From contig NZ_JACJSP010000005.1 in NCBI RefSeq assembly GCF_014698235.1, positions 209,718 to 273,717 on the forward strand: a DNA stretch of 64,000 bases, given 5' to 3'. The notes beneath the pieces were generated by a model. The model ran no database searches. It had not been told where the DNA came from and saw only the letters and a list, made by a program, of their open reading frames with translations. This document shows, one piece after another, positions 34,053-43,524 of this stretch. This DNA comes from Limnothrix sp. FACHB-406. GTDB lineage: Bacteria > Cyanobacteriota > Cyanobacteriia > CACIAM-69d. Within the stretch, counting starts at the first letter, position 1, and every line of letters begins with the position of its first letter. Both the position numbers and the translations under genes were made by a program.

Positions 34053-35891
34053 CTAGGCGATCGCGGCCATTTTCACATCGCTTTCGTTCAGCAGGTCTTG
34101 CAATTCCTGGGCATCAACGGTCTCTTTTTCCACCAGCATTTGAGCCAGGCGATCGAGCACGGAGCGGTTTTCTTGCAGCACTTGCTTGGCGCGGCGGTAG
34201 GCTTGATCCACCAGGTTGCGGACTTCCTCATCGATCGCGGCGGCCGTCTCTTCCGAGAAGTCGCGCTCGGAGGCAATGTCGCGACCCAGGAACATGTTGC
34301 CTTGCTGGCGACCCAGGGCCACCGGGCCCAGGCGATCGCTCATGCCAAAGCGGGTCACCATTTGGCGTGCCACACGGGTCACCTGCTGCAAGTCGTTGGA
34401 AGCGCCCGTGGTCACTTCCTCTTCACCGAAGATGATTTCTTCCGCCAGGCGACCGCCCAGGGCCACCGCCATTTGGTTTTCCAGATAGGAACGGGAATAG
34501 AGACCCGAATCCATCCGATCTTCGCTAGGCGCAAACCAGGTCAAACCGCCGGCCTGACCGCGCGGGATGATGCTGATTTTTTGCACGGGGTCGTAGTCGG
34601 GCATCAGCGCACCCACTAGGGCGTGGCCGGCTTCGTGGTAGGCCACCAGGGTTTTGCGCTTTTCGCTCATCACGCGATCTTTCTTTTCGGGGCCGGCCAA
34701 AATCCGGTCGATCGCGTCGTTGATTTCGTCCATCGAAATTTCCGTCAAGTTGCGACGGGCGGCCAAAATTGCCGCTTCGTTCAGCAAGTTTGACAGATCC
34801 GCACCGGTAAAGCCGGGGGTGCGGCGAGCAATCCGCTCCAGATCCATATCCTTCGAGAGGGACTTGCCGCGCGCGTGGACACCCAGAATTTCCAGGCGGC
34901 CGTTGAAGTCGGGGCGATCGACCACCACTTGGCGATCGAACCGGCCGGGACGCATCAGCGCCGCATCCAACACGTCGGGGCGGTTGGTGGCCGCAATCAC
35001 AATAATCCCCGTGTTGCCCTCAAAGCCGTCCATTTCGGTCAGCAATTGGTTCAGGGTTTGTTCGCGCTCGTCGTTGCCGCCGCCGAGACCTGCGCCCCGC
35101 TGACGACCCACCGCGTCGATTTCATCGATGAACACAATGCAAGGGGCGTTTTGCTTGGCCTGCTCAAACAGGTCGCGCACGCGGGACGCACCCACACCCA
35201 CGAACATTTCCACAAATTCCGAACCGGAGATGCTGAAGAAGGGCACACCCGCTTCGCCAGCCACAGCCCGCGCCAGCAGGGTTTTACCGGTTCCCGGAGG
35301 GCCCACCAGCAGCACGCCCTTGGGAATCTTTGCACCCACGGCGGTGAAGCGATCGGCATTTTTCAGGAAGTCCACCACTTCCGTCAGCTCCAACTTGGCT
35401 TGCTCAATGCCGGCCACGTCGTTGAAGGTGATTTGGGTTTGGGGTTCCATTTGCACCCGGGCCCGCGATTTGCCAAAGTTCATGGCCGGGTTGCCCGCGC
35501 CCCCTTGGGCCCGCCGCAACAGGAAGAACAAACCCACCAACAGCAGAATCGGCAGGAACAGGCTGCTCAGGGCCCGGAACCAGAAGCCTTCGTCGCTGGG
35601 CGGTTGCACGGAAATATCAACGTTGTTGCTGGTCAGAATGTTGATGATTTCCGGGTCGTTGGGCAGGTTCACCAACACGGTGCTGCCGTCTTCGGTGGTG
35701 GCCAAGGCCCGGGAGCGATCGGCGCTAATCCGCACGCGATCAACCTTTTTAGATTGCACTTCCTGCACGAATTGGCTGTAGCGCCAGGTTTCGCGGGTTT
35801 GGGGCTGTCGATCGAAGAACGCTGTACCCAGGGCGATGATTACGATCGCCAACAGGGCATAGAGTCCGGCATTTCTCCACCGTTTATTCAC
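34053..35891 (-). CDS. ftsH: ATP-dependent zinc metalloprotease FtsH (cyanobacterial FtsH3-like)
   Basis: 612 residues, full length. Membrane segments near 8-26 and 106-126 flank a lumenal/periplasmic domain. The AAA+ module has Walker A GPPGTGKT (197-204), Walker [11 protein letters not shown] (251-260) and the SRH region [20 protein letters not shown]. The protease site is HEAGH (419-423). The N-terminus [28 protein letters not shown] and [23 protein letters not shown] closely resemble Synechocystis Slr1604 (FtsH3), which forms hetero-hexamers with FtsH2 or FtsH1 for photosystem II repair and iron responses. The subtype is inferred from remembered sequence. Confidence 0.97.
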   Translation of the reverse strand: MNKRWRNAGLYALLAIVIIALGTAFFDRQPQTRETWRYSQFVQEVQSKKVDRVRISADRSRALATTEDGSTVLVNLPNDPEIINILTSNNVDISVQPPSDEGFWFRALSSLFLPILLLVGLFFLLRRAQGGAGNPAMNFGKSRARVQMEPQTQITFNDVAGIEQAKLELTEVVDFLKNADRFTAVGAKIPKGVLLVGPPGTGKTLLARAVAGEAGVPFFSISGSEFVEMFVGVGASRVRDLFEQAKQNAPCIVFIDEIDAVGRQRGAGLGGGNDEREQTLNQLLTEMDGFEGNTGIIVIAATNRPDVLDAALMRPGRFDRQVVVDRPDFNGRLEILGVHARGKSLSKDMDLERIARRTPGFTGADLSNLLNEAAILAARRNLTEISMDEINDAIDRILAGPEKKDRVMSEKRKTLVAYHEAGHALVGALMPDYDPVQKISIIPRGQAGGLTWFAPSEDRMDSGLYSRSYLENQMAVALGGRLAEEIIFGEEEVTTGASNDLQQVTRVARQMVTRFGMSDRLGPVALGRQQGNMFLGRDIASERDFSEETAAAIDEEVRNLVDQAYRRAKQVLQENRSVLDRLAQMLVEKETVDAQELQDLLNESDVKMAAIA

Positions 35892-36181
35892 TGGTGCATC
35901 CTCCTAAAAGGCGTTCTGCCAGGGCGTTTGTTATGCCAGGGCTGTACTTGCCGTAGCTCAAAAATTAACTGGTTGTTAACTAATGTTAACGCAATGGCTT
36001 CCAGTCCGTCGCCATGGCTGCTATTAACGATTATGCGGATTTCCGACTCAGGATGGGTGTGGACGAAATCGCTTGGTGGGTGTAACAGCGCGATCGCCCC
36101 GCAGACTAAGGGTTATGCGGTCGTCGCCGCCAGTCGGTCTAGCCGGTCTAGCCGTCAGTGGGTTGAAGTGTTTGGGGAGAA

Positions 36182-37141
36182 ATGAAGGAAATGCAGGCAT
36201 TTGGCGGCCCGAGGGCCACAGAATTTCCGATGCCGCTGGAGCCGGGCGATCGGGCGTGGGTGATTGCCCCCAGCGGGCCAGTTTTGGATCCGGCGGCGAT
36301 CGCCCGGGGGGTGGAAATTTGGCAAGACCGGGGCTTTCGGGTGCAGTTTGCGGCCGGTTGGGATGCGCAAACGGGCTTTTTGGCGGGCACTGATGCCCAA
36401 CGTCGATCGCAACTGGCGGCGGCCTTGGCGGATCCCGGTTGCCGAGCGATCGTCTGTGCGCGGGGGGGCTATGGTTCGGCCCGACTGCTGGAGGATTGGG
36501 ATTGGCCGCTGTTTGCCGGTCGAGGGGCGGGGCTGATGGTGGATCCAGCGCGATCGCCCCTGTGGTTGATTGGGTTTTCAGACATTACGGCCCTGCTGTG
36601 GAGTTTGGCCCGGCAGGGGGTGGCGGGTGTGCATGGGCCCCTGCTCACCACCTTGGGCCAGGAACCGGCCTGGACGGTCGATCGCCTGTTTAATCTATTG
36701 GCCGGTCAGCCCCTGGAACCGCTTCAGGGTCAGGGTTGGGGCGGTGGGGCCGTGGTGGGTCGCCTGTTTCCGGGGAACCTGACGGTGATTGCCAATTTGC
36801 TCAATACGCCTTTGCAGCCCGCTTTGGAAGGGGCCATTTTGGCGATCGAGGACGTGACGGAATATCCCTACCGGATCGATCGGCTGTTGACCCAGTGGCG
36901 TTTGAGCGGTCTGTTGCGGGCGATTGGGGGCATTGCGATCGGCCATTTCACCGCCTGCGATCCGCCGCCCAACCGGCCCAGTTGCTCCATGGCGGAAGTG
37001 CTGCGCGATCGGCTGGGAGATTTGGGCCTGCCGATCGTTTCCGGGTTGCCCTTTGGCCATGAACCCCCGAATGCGGCCTTGCCCGTGGGCACGCTGGCCC
37101 GGTTGGATGGGGAGGCGGGCACGCTGGAACTCTTGAGCTAG
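36182..37141 (+). CDS. LD-carboxypeptidase (peptidase S66 family)
   Basis: 319 residues; GGGGAG lies just upstream of the ATG at 36182. Family features: VIAPSGP near the N-terminus, CARGGYGSARLL, nucleophile Ser in IGFSDITALLWSL, the oxyanion/charge-relay Glu in AILAIEDVTEYPYRIDRLL, and His in LPFGHEPPNAALPVG. Enzymes of this family cut the L,D bond that releases terminal D-Ala from recycled murein tetrapeptides, or act on microcin C7. A cytoplasmic location is expected as there is no signal peptide. An internal ATG at 36230 (MPLEPGD) is a possible alternative start. Confidence 0.92.
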   Translation: MKEMQAFGGPRATEFPMPLEPGDRAWVIAPSGPVLDPAAIARGVEIWQDRGFRVQFAAGWDAQTGFLAGTDAQRRSQLAAALADPGCRAIVCARGGYGSARLLEDWDWPLFAGRGAGLMVDPARSPLWLIGFSDITALLWSLARQGVAGVHGPLLTTLGQEPAWTVDRLFNLLAGQPLEPLQGQGWGGGAVVGRLFPGNLTVIANLLNTPLQPALEGAILAIEDVTEYPYRIDRLLTQWRLSGLLRAIGGIAIGHFTACDPPPNRPSCSMAEVLRDRLGDLGLPIVSGLPFGHEPPNAALPVGTLARLDGEAGTLELLS

Positions 37142-37224
37142 GCAATTGGCCCGGCGCGTCAGTCAAGGGGCCAAGGGGGCGGGCAAAGTACACCTTGAAC
37201 CCACTGCTCAACGAATCGGATCTC

Positions 37225-37301
37225 CATCCTGGATCCCCATCTTGGATCCCCATTGAGGAGCAGGGCCCGGTTGAGTTTTGGGGTCTGGTTTTGGGGTCTA
37301 G
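37225..37301. repeat. Two 13-bp tandem duplications, one overlapping a stop codon
   Basis: CATCCTGGATCCC/CATCTTGGATCCC (37225-37250) and TTTTGGGGTCTGG/TTTTGGGGTCTAG (37276-37301). The second reaches into the stop codon (37298-37300) of the minus-strand GGDEF-EAL gene. Confidence 0.75.
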
Positions 37302-39619
37302 CGATCGTCGCCCCGCAAGGCCAAGGGCGATCGGGGTAACTCAAAGGTTTTCAGCAGCAATTGCCCCGTCGCTTCCCCATCGATCGGGCGGGAAAACCAA
37401 TAGCCCTGACCATAGGAACAGTCCATCGATTGCAACTGCCGCAACTGCTCGATCGTCTCAATCCCTTCCGCCACCGTATCCATCCCCAGGGATTCCGCCA
37501 GGGCAATAATTGCCCGGACAATGGCCCAATTGCTTTCCTGGTCTGGACTGCGGGTGACAAAGGAGCGATCGATCTTGATGGTATCGATCGGGAAGCGTTG
37601 CAAATAGCTGAGGGATGAATAGCCCGTGCCAAAGTCATCAATGCTCAGTTGAATGCCCCGATCGCGCAGTTTCCGCAACAGGGCCTCCGCCGTTTTGGCA
37701 TCCGCCATCACCACGCTTTCGGTAATTTCCAACTTCAGGTGCTGCGGCGGCAGTCCCGTTTCCGCCACAATTCCTTCAATGGACTGGGCCAAGTTGGGCT
37801 GGGTAAACTGCCGCGCCGACAGGTTCACACTCACACTTAGCCCGGCCCACCCATGGGCCGATCGCAGGCTGGGAATGGCCTGTAACCAAACCATCATTTG
37901 CTGGCAAGCTTCCCGCAAAATCCATTCGCCCAGGGGAATAATCGTGCCGGTTTCTTCCGCCATGGGAATAAATTCCGCCGGACTCACCAACCCCCGATCG
38001 GGATGATGCCAACGCACTAGGGCTTCCAAGCTGGCAACCCGGCCCGTAGCCAAATCCACGATCGGTTGATAAGTCAGGAAAAATTCTTGCCGCTCCATGG
38101 CCCGGCGCAAATCGCGCTCCAGGTGCAGTTGCGCAATCACCCGCTCGCGGAAGGAGCGATCGAACGCCGCGTAGCAGTTGCGGCCCAACTCCTTCGCCCG
38201 ATACATGGCCAAATCTGCATCCCGCAGCACATCCCCCGGCCGGGCATATTCCGGCGTGCCGAACGCAATGCCAATGCTGGTGGTGATGGTGAATTCGTGG
38301 CCATCCACATCAAAGGGAGCTTTCAGGGCCAACTGCACCCGCTCGGCGGCGCGGGTGGCAATTTCCGGCTGATCCAAATCCGTCAGCAAAATGGCAAATT
38401 CATCGCCCCCCAGCCGCGCCACCGTATCCTGGGGCCGCACGCAGGTGCGCAACCGGTTCGCCAGTTCCACCAAGAGCCGATCGCCACAGAGGTGACCCAA
38501 GCTATCGTTCACCACCTTGAAGCGATCGAGATCTAAAAACAGCACCGCAAAATGGTGATTGCGTTGGCGACGGGCGATCGCCATGGTTTGACCCAACCGA
38601 TCGATAAACAGGGCCCGATTCGGCAGCCCCGTCAGCGCATCATGGAGCGCGTCATGCAGCAACCGCGACTCCACCAACTTGCGCTCATGGATATCCGCCA
38701 AGGATCCCGCCATCCGCAACACATGGCCCCGCCCATCCCGAATCGCCAACCCCCGACAGAGCACCCAGCGCACGGAACCATCCGCATGGCGAATGCGATG
38801 CTCACTTTCAAAGTGGTCACTGCGGCCCTGCAAGTGGGCATCTAGCTCCGCTCGCAATTGGGCTTGATCATCCACATAAACCCGATCGAGCCATTCCTGG
38901 GGTTGGTCACCCACTTCCGAATCGCGGTAGCCCAACAACGCCTTCCATCGGGGCGAAAAATAAACCCGATTGGTCAAAAAATCCCAATCCCACAGCCCGT
39001 CATTGGCCCCCCGCACAGCCAACGCGTACCGCGCCTCACTTTCCCGCAAAGCCGACACCAATTGGGATTGTCCCAAGGCCACCCCCGCCTGCACCGCAAT
39101 TTGTTGCAACAAGTCCTGCTCGAAGGGTTGCCACTGGCGCGGCCCCTGGCAATGGTGAGCCAACAGCAGTCCCCACAATCGGTTTTGAGAGCGGTCTGGC
39201 TCAATCACCGGCTGCAAAATTGGTACGACCAAATTGGCCTGCACACCGAACTGGCGCAGCAGTTGGCGATGGCAAACCGAAATCCGAGCGGTTTCCACAT
39301 CGTCAATGGCCGAGGTGCGCCCTTCAAGATATTTCTGGTGATAGTGGGTCGTGAAGCAGGGGTCGGAAACGGTTTTGCCCAACAGGGAATAGGGGCCATT
39401 GCCGGTAGCCTCCACCACAAAGGAGCCTTGCCGCTGTGCATCGAATTGGTAAACCAAGACCCGATCGCACTGCAACATCCGCTGCACTTCCGTGACCATG
39501 GTTTGCAGGATCGTATCCACCCGTGATGACTGGTGAATTTTGAGGGCGATTTCTGCGAACAGTTTCGATCGCCAGTATTGACGCTGTAGCTCGACTTCCG
39601 CCTCCATTCGATCGATCAC
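37298..39619 (-). CDS. DXCF-type cyanobacteriochrome GAF fused to PAS-GGDEF-EAL
   Basis: 773 residues. Residues ~20-185 form a GAF domain with CDRVLVYQFD, SDPCF (85-89, a DXCF motif with Cys88) and VCH (Cys116-His117, the canonical bilin-binding Cys) before ANLVVPIL. Both cysteines of dual-Cys DXCF cyanobacteriochromes are thus present. A PAS/PAC follows (~192-315), then GGDEF (GGDEF 404-408, with an RxxD product-inhibition site RPQD at 395-398) and EAL (EAL 532-534; DDFGTGYSS later). It should make and/or degrade c-di-GMP under light control, probably blue-absorbing, perhaps to regulate motility or aggregation. No membrane segment. Chromophore binding is inferred from motifs. Confidence 0.85.
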   Translation of the reverse strand: MIDRMEAEVELQRQYWRSKLFAEIALKIHQSSRVDTILQTMVTEVQRMLQCDRVLVYQFDAQRQGSFVVEATGNGPYSLLGKTVSDPCFTTHYHQKYLEGRTSAIDDVETARISVCHRQLLRQFGVQANLVVPILQPVIEPDRSQNRLWGLLLAHHCQGPRQWQPFEQDLLQQIAVQAGVALGQSQLVSALRESEARYALAVRGANDGLWDWDFLTNRVYFSPRWKALLGYRDSEVGDQPQEWLDRVYVDDQAQLRAELDAHLQGRSDHFESEHRIRHADGSVRWVLCRGLAIRDGRGHVLRMAGSLADIHERKLVESRLLHDALHDALTGLPNRALFIDRLGQTMAIARRQRNHHFAVLFLDLDRFKVVNDSLGHLCGDRLLVELANRLRTCVRPQDTVARLGGDEFAILLTDLDQPEIATRAAERVQLALKAPFDVDGHEFTITTSIGIAFGTPEYARPGDVLRDADLAMYRAKELGRNCYAAFDRSFRERVIAQLHLERDLRRAMERQEFFLTYQPIVDLATGRVASLEALVRWHHPDRGLVSPAEFIPMAEETGTIIPLGEWILREACQQMMVWLQAIPSLRSAHGWAGLSVSVNLSARQFTQPNLAQSIEGIVAETGLPPQHLKLEITESVVMADAKTAEALLRKLRDRGIQLSIDDFGTGYSSLSYLQRFPIDTIKIDRSFVTRSPDQESNWAIVRAIIALAESLGMDTVAEGIETIEQLRQLQSMDCSYGQGYWFSRPIDGEATGQLLLKTFELPRSPLALRGDDR

Positions 39620-41071
39620 ATCCTACCCAGTCTTCATTGAGTTAAACGTTTGATTAAACTGCTCAAATTGGTTCTGTTTTGAGCATTAGCGGGCGATCGC
39701 CTGACGAAATCATGACAGCAGCCACCGCCCAACCTTGATGAGCATTCGATGGTGATCCTAACGAAAGGGGGTTGCTGAAACCTCAGCTCAGTGCCTTCGG
39801 GCGCAGAATAGCAAATGGGTTTTGAGCCATGGCAATGATGGATCAAAGGCTGTCTAGGGTTTGTGATGGCTAGCTGGGAGCCAGTCGCCTCTCCGGGGTT
39901 GAGGTAGAGAGTTTGGGCCCGGCTAACGAAACCGGTGTCTTAGGGTGGCACTGGGGCTGGGTGAGGGTAATGGTGGTTTGAGAGTAACGATTTTGATGCG
40001 ATCGTAATCGACAAACCCAATTCAAGAAAAGGCGGCCGCGCGATCATTCCTTTCGTTAACCCCTTGATTTACGTTGATTTACGCCACGCTCCTCTAAATG
40101 TTCCCGCCAAGCGCCTCCAGCCCATCCCAAGTCGCTTCCCCCACACCGAAAGCGACCATTTGATCATTTGATCGGGTCAGCCCATTCCAGACAGGTCACA
40201 CCTAAGCCACTTTTCAACGCGAAAGTATCTTAGGGTGTCGTCCTATCCTCCAAAGCCTAGTCTAAAACCCTGTGAATCTTTTAATGATCATGGTTAATAG
40301 GCTGAAATAGATCTTCTGTTTATTCAGTCTCCAATCAGGATTGTCTTCTTTGTGGCGGAGCGTTACGATTTCAATTCAAGGGTCATGGTCGATCGGTTGG
40401 GATCATGACTTTAGATGGCGCATGGCTAGAGGGATCTTAAGTAAGATCAGCAAAAAATCTTGACTACTTCAGGAAAAAACACTGAGATCAACAAAAATCC
40501 TGAAGTGATCTACCCGATTTTGATGTCTCAGATTAATCTTTTATATTAACGCAATTATAATACTTTTTTGTTTTTGTCTAATTTTCATTGAGCTTTCATG
40601 AGGCTTTTCTTAGGTCTTTACTGGAAATTTATAGGATTTATGACAATATTCTATCAAGATTTGATTAATTTTGCAATAAGATTTCGTGAATCACAACTGC
40701 TTCAAAGTTACTTTTAAATTGCTTTAAAGCCGACTAGATATTGATTCAAGATTAATCAAAAATTGACTGCAAATTAACTGAGAATCGATCCAATTGCGGT
40801 TGAATTGAATACTGGTTAAGTCTTGATTTGGTATTTGTTTAATCTTTATTTGATATTTGATCAAAACTTAATCCGATATGACCTCAATCTAGAAATTTCT
40901 TGAGCTTTGATTGGGTTTTGGGGATTGACAAGGCTTGGGTGGGGGGCAGTTGCCGCTGCGGAAAAGCAACCCAATTTTGAGGCAGACTATTGTTGGAAGC
41001 ATTTGGGGACAAAAGTTCATCAGCCCCGAGAATAATAGTTCAAGACTGCCGCTAACGATTAAACTTCAGCC
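39620..41071. other. 1.45-kb gene-free spacer, AT-rich in its right half
   Basis: No supported gene. From about 40430 to 40900 the sequence becomes strongly AT-rich with drifting TTGATT/TTAATC words, including a 22-bp tandem pair (40821-40842 and 40843-40864). No clear DnaA boxes were identified. It precedes the plus-strand hydrolase gene and follows the start of the minus-strand photoreceptor gene, so it should hold both promoters. Confidence 0.5.
40821..40864. repeat. 22-bp imperfect tandem duplication
   Basis: A unit starting TCTTGATTTGGTATTTG at 40821-40842 is followed by TCTTTATTTGATATTTG... at 40843-40864. Confidence 0.55.
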
Positions 41072-41881
41072 ATGTCGAATCAGTCGGGTTTCCCCTTTTC
41101 GTTCGCAACGTTAGATAATCAGCCCTTTCAAGTGGTTGCCACACCCGATCGCTCGCGGGCGGTGCTTTGTTTGCATGGCTTGGGGGGTGGGCCCTATGAA
41201 ATGCGACCGTTAGCACCGTTGTTGTTGAATTTGGGATGGACGGTGGAGGCGATCGCCTATCCGGGCCATGACCAACCGGGCCCAAAAATGCCCAACTCCC
41301 GCTGGGAAGATTGGTATCAGGCGGCGGAGACGGCGTTCGATCGCCTGGCTCAGTCCCATGCTCAGGTGGTGGTGGTCGGATTTTCCACGGGCTGTCCCTT
41401 GGCGTTGCGGCTAGCCCTCCAGCGATCGATCGGGGGGTTGGTGCTGCTGAGTCCGTTTATGGCAATTGTTCGCCCTGCGGCCTGGTTGCCCTCGGCGGAA
41501 CAGTTGTTGCCTTGGGTTTATCCGCTGCTGAAGGAAGTGCCCCGATCGGCCTTGGCCATTGCGGATCCGGAAGGACGGGCGGCGGCCGATCGCGTAGCGC
41601 CCTATCGCTCCTTCCATCTGGGCGCTGTGCAGAGTGCGTTGGCGCTGATTCAACAAGTGCGGCCCCGGTTAGGGGAAATTACGGTTCCGACGCTGATTGT
41701 GCAACCGAAGCGCGATCGGGTGGTGAATCCTCAAGGTGCGCTGCAATTGTTCCAATCCCTGGGTTCCTCGTCCAAGCGTCTCTGCTGGCTGGAAAAATCA
41801 GACCATATCCTAACGCTGGACTATGATCGCGATCAGGCATTTCAAGAAATTGCCACTTTCTTTGAGCAGCTTCCTGCCTAA
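41072..41881 (+). CDS. Alpha/beta hydrolase (esterase/lipase-like)
   Basis: 269 residues. The oxyanion region is VLCLHGLGGGPYEMRPLAPLLLNLGW, the nucleophile elbow GFSTG (VVVVGFSTGCPLALRLAL), the acid in VQPKRDRVVNP, and the histidine in LEKSDHILTLDYDRD, giving a full Ser-Asp-His triad. The arrangement is that of small bacterial carboxylesterases/monoacylglycerol lipases (Est30-like). No signal peptide, so cytoplasmic. Substrate unknown. The gene stands alone. Confidence 0.88.
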   Translation: MSNQSGFPFSFATLDNQPFQVVATPDRSRAVLCLHGLGGGPYEMRPLAPLLLNLGWTVEAIAYPGHDQPGPKMPNSRWEDWYQAAETAFDRLAQSHAQVVVVGFSTGCPLALRLALQRSIGGLVLLSPFMAIVRPAAWLPSAEQLLPWVYPLLKEVPRSALAIADPEGRAAADRVAPYRSFHLGAVQSALALIQQVRPRLGEITVPTLIVQPKRDRVVNPQGALQLFQSLGSSSKRLCWLEKSDHILTLDYDRDQAFQEIATFFEQLPA

Positions 41882-42644
41882 ATTTCCTGTGCTTCAAGGG
41901 CGATCGGGTTGGGAATTTGCTGAGCTTGTGCTGCATGGGGCTGAATTTGTGCCGTATCCTATGGCCCCGTTTGGAGCAGTTGTGAGCGAGGCTGTGGTGG
42001 CCCGTTGGCTCCCCGTTGAAAGCTGAAAGTTGAAAAGGCAAATTGGCCCAAAGACTGGGGTCAGGCTATTAAGAGATGGCTCGCCCTTGACCGTGCCAAA
42101 ATTAACCATCCGAATTGCTTTTATGGAATTTCATGGAATTTATAATATTGTCTTTATTGATGCCATTGATTGTTTTTTCTGATATTAAATCCAATACGAA
42201 ATTCCGTGATTACAATCGAAAAAACTGGATCTCAGGACTTTGCTCAGGATTTTGACTCTTGGAAAATGAGCAATGAAGCAAGCCTGAAGCGAGTGCTGAT
42301 CCAAAAATTTCTGAAATTAAATTCAAATTTAAGGCCAATGGGATAATCAAAACTTCAGGAAACAATTGTTAACTGGACTACCAAATATTGAAATAATGAC
42401 CAAAATTTTGAGCCGTAAGAACGGTCAGCGCCAGTATTTTTGATTGGGCAATTTAAGGAATGTGTTGTTTTTCGTCACGTTCTGTCATAATAATTTTAAA
42501 AGATTCTTAACAAAGACCGCTGAATCCAAGTAATCAACCCCAAGTGGTCTGCGAATCGGGCAGGAAACTGAAAAATGCCATGGGTGATGCGTGGTTGATG
42601 CCAGTCCCCCGGTGCAAGATCCCAACGACTGATCGCTGGCTGAA
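41882..42644. other. Gene-free spacer, nothing recognised
   Basis: AT-rich in its middle third (42110-42520). No coding frame, RNA or inverted repeat that could be supported. Confidence 0.5.
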
Positions 42645-43493
42645 ATGATGTTTGGATCGATAACTAGGTTTTCGAGTATGCCAAGTGCCGACTGGGGCGA
42701 ACAGTTGCTGAGTGTTGTGGCTACTCAGGTCATCCGCCACCTGTTCACCGCGAGCGATCGGGTGGAGGTGCGGGTGGAATGTACACCTCAGATCAAGTTG
42801 CTGCAAGGCCAGGTCGATCGCTTCCAGATGTCTGGCTCGGGGCTGGTGATTCGCCATGCCTTCCGCACAGAGGCCATGGAATTTGAGACCGATGCGGTGT
42901 CGATCGACTTTGCGGGCCTGTTGCAGGGGCGGTTGTTGCTGCGTCAACCCACCCAGGCGATCGCGAAGGTGGTGTTGCTGGAAGAGGATATCAACCGGGC
43001 GTTCACGGCTCCCTTGGTGGTGCAACATTTGGAAAATTTGCCGCTCCAGGATTGGCAGGACTTGCCCGGGAGCGGGCTGGCCAAGGCTGAAAGCGTTTCG
43101 TTCCAATCGATTCAGGTGCGCTTGTTGGCCAGCAATCGAATTGCCCTCAGCGCCCAGGCTTGTTTTGGGGCCGATCAACCGGTGCCGATCGCCCTGCAAG
43201 CGACCTTGGGCATTGAGCGCCGTCGGCGGTTGCGGTTTTTGAATTGCCAATTTGATCCCGATGGTTTGCCCGATCGCGCGGCTCTGGGCGAAGAAGCGAT
43301 TACTCTGGCGGCCTCGGCCAGTGAGCGGCTAGGCAAAGTTTTGGATCAGTTGGTGGATCTCGATCGCTTCAATCTGGATGGGGTGACCCTGCGCATCAAC
43401 ACGATCGAAACCCGCGGCCAACAATTGGTATTTAGCGGTTGGGCCCAGGTGAACCATGTGCCGGAAACGACAACTCCGGGATTGGTGGCCTAG
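42645..43493 (+). CDS. DUF2993 / LmeA-like phospholipid-binding protein
   Basis: 282 residues; two adjacent ATG codons at 42645 and 42648. The sequence has the DUF2993 pattern: an amphipathic N-terminal helix (WGEQLLSVVATQVIRHLF), VEVRVECTPQIKLLQGQVDRFQMSGSGLVIRHAFRTEAMEFETDAVSIDFAGLLQGRLLLRQPTQAIAKVVLLEEDINRAF, and a repeated beta-sheet half. Mycobacterial LmeA of this family binds phospholipids for lipomannan elongation. Cyanobacterial members are common and uncharacterised. No obvious signal peptide is seen here. Confidence 0.85.
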   Translation: MMFGSITRFSSMPSADWGEQLLSVVATQVIRHLFTASDRVEVRVECTPQIKLLQGQVDRFQMSGSGLVIRHAFRTEAMEFETDAVSIDFAGLLQGRLLLRQPTQAIAKVVLLEEDINRAFTAPLVVQHLENLPLQDWQDLPGSGLAKAESVSFQSIQVRLLASNRIALSAQACFGADQPVPIALQATLGIERRRRLRFLNCQFDPDGLPDRAALGEEAITLAASASERLGKVLDQLVDLDRFNLDGVTLRINTIETRGQQLVFSGWAQVNHVPETTTPGLVA

Positions 43494-43524
43494 TGGCCTA
43501 GGAGCTTTAGCCGAAGGGGTAACC

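Noticed and set aside
34875..36185. Long plus-strand open frame (436 codons)
   Set aside because: It lies antisense over ftsH, whose motifs are complete; the His/Gln/Ala-rich translation is a typical high-GC shadow.
39620..41071. Replication origin in the AT-rich spacer
   Set aside because: AT-rich and gene-free, but no cluster of DnaA boxes and no dnaA/dnaN neighbour.
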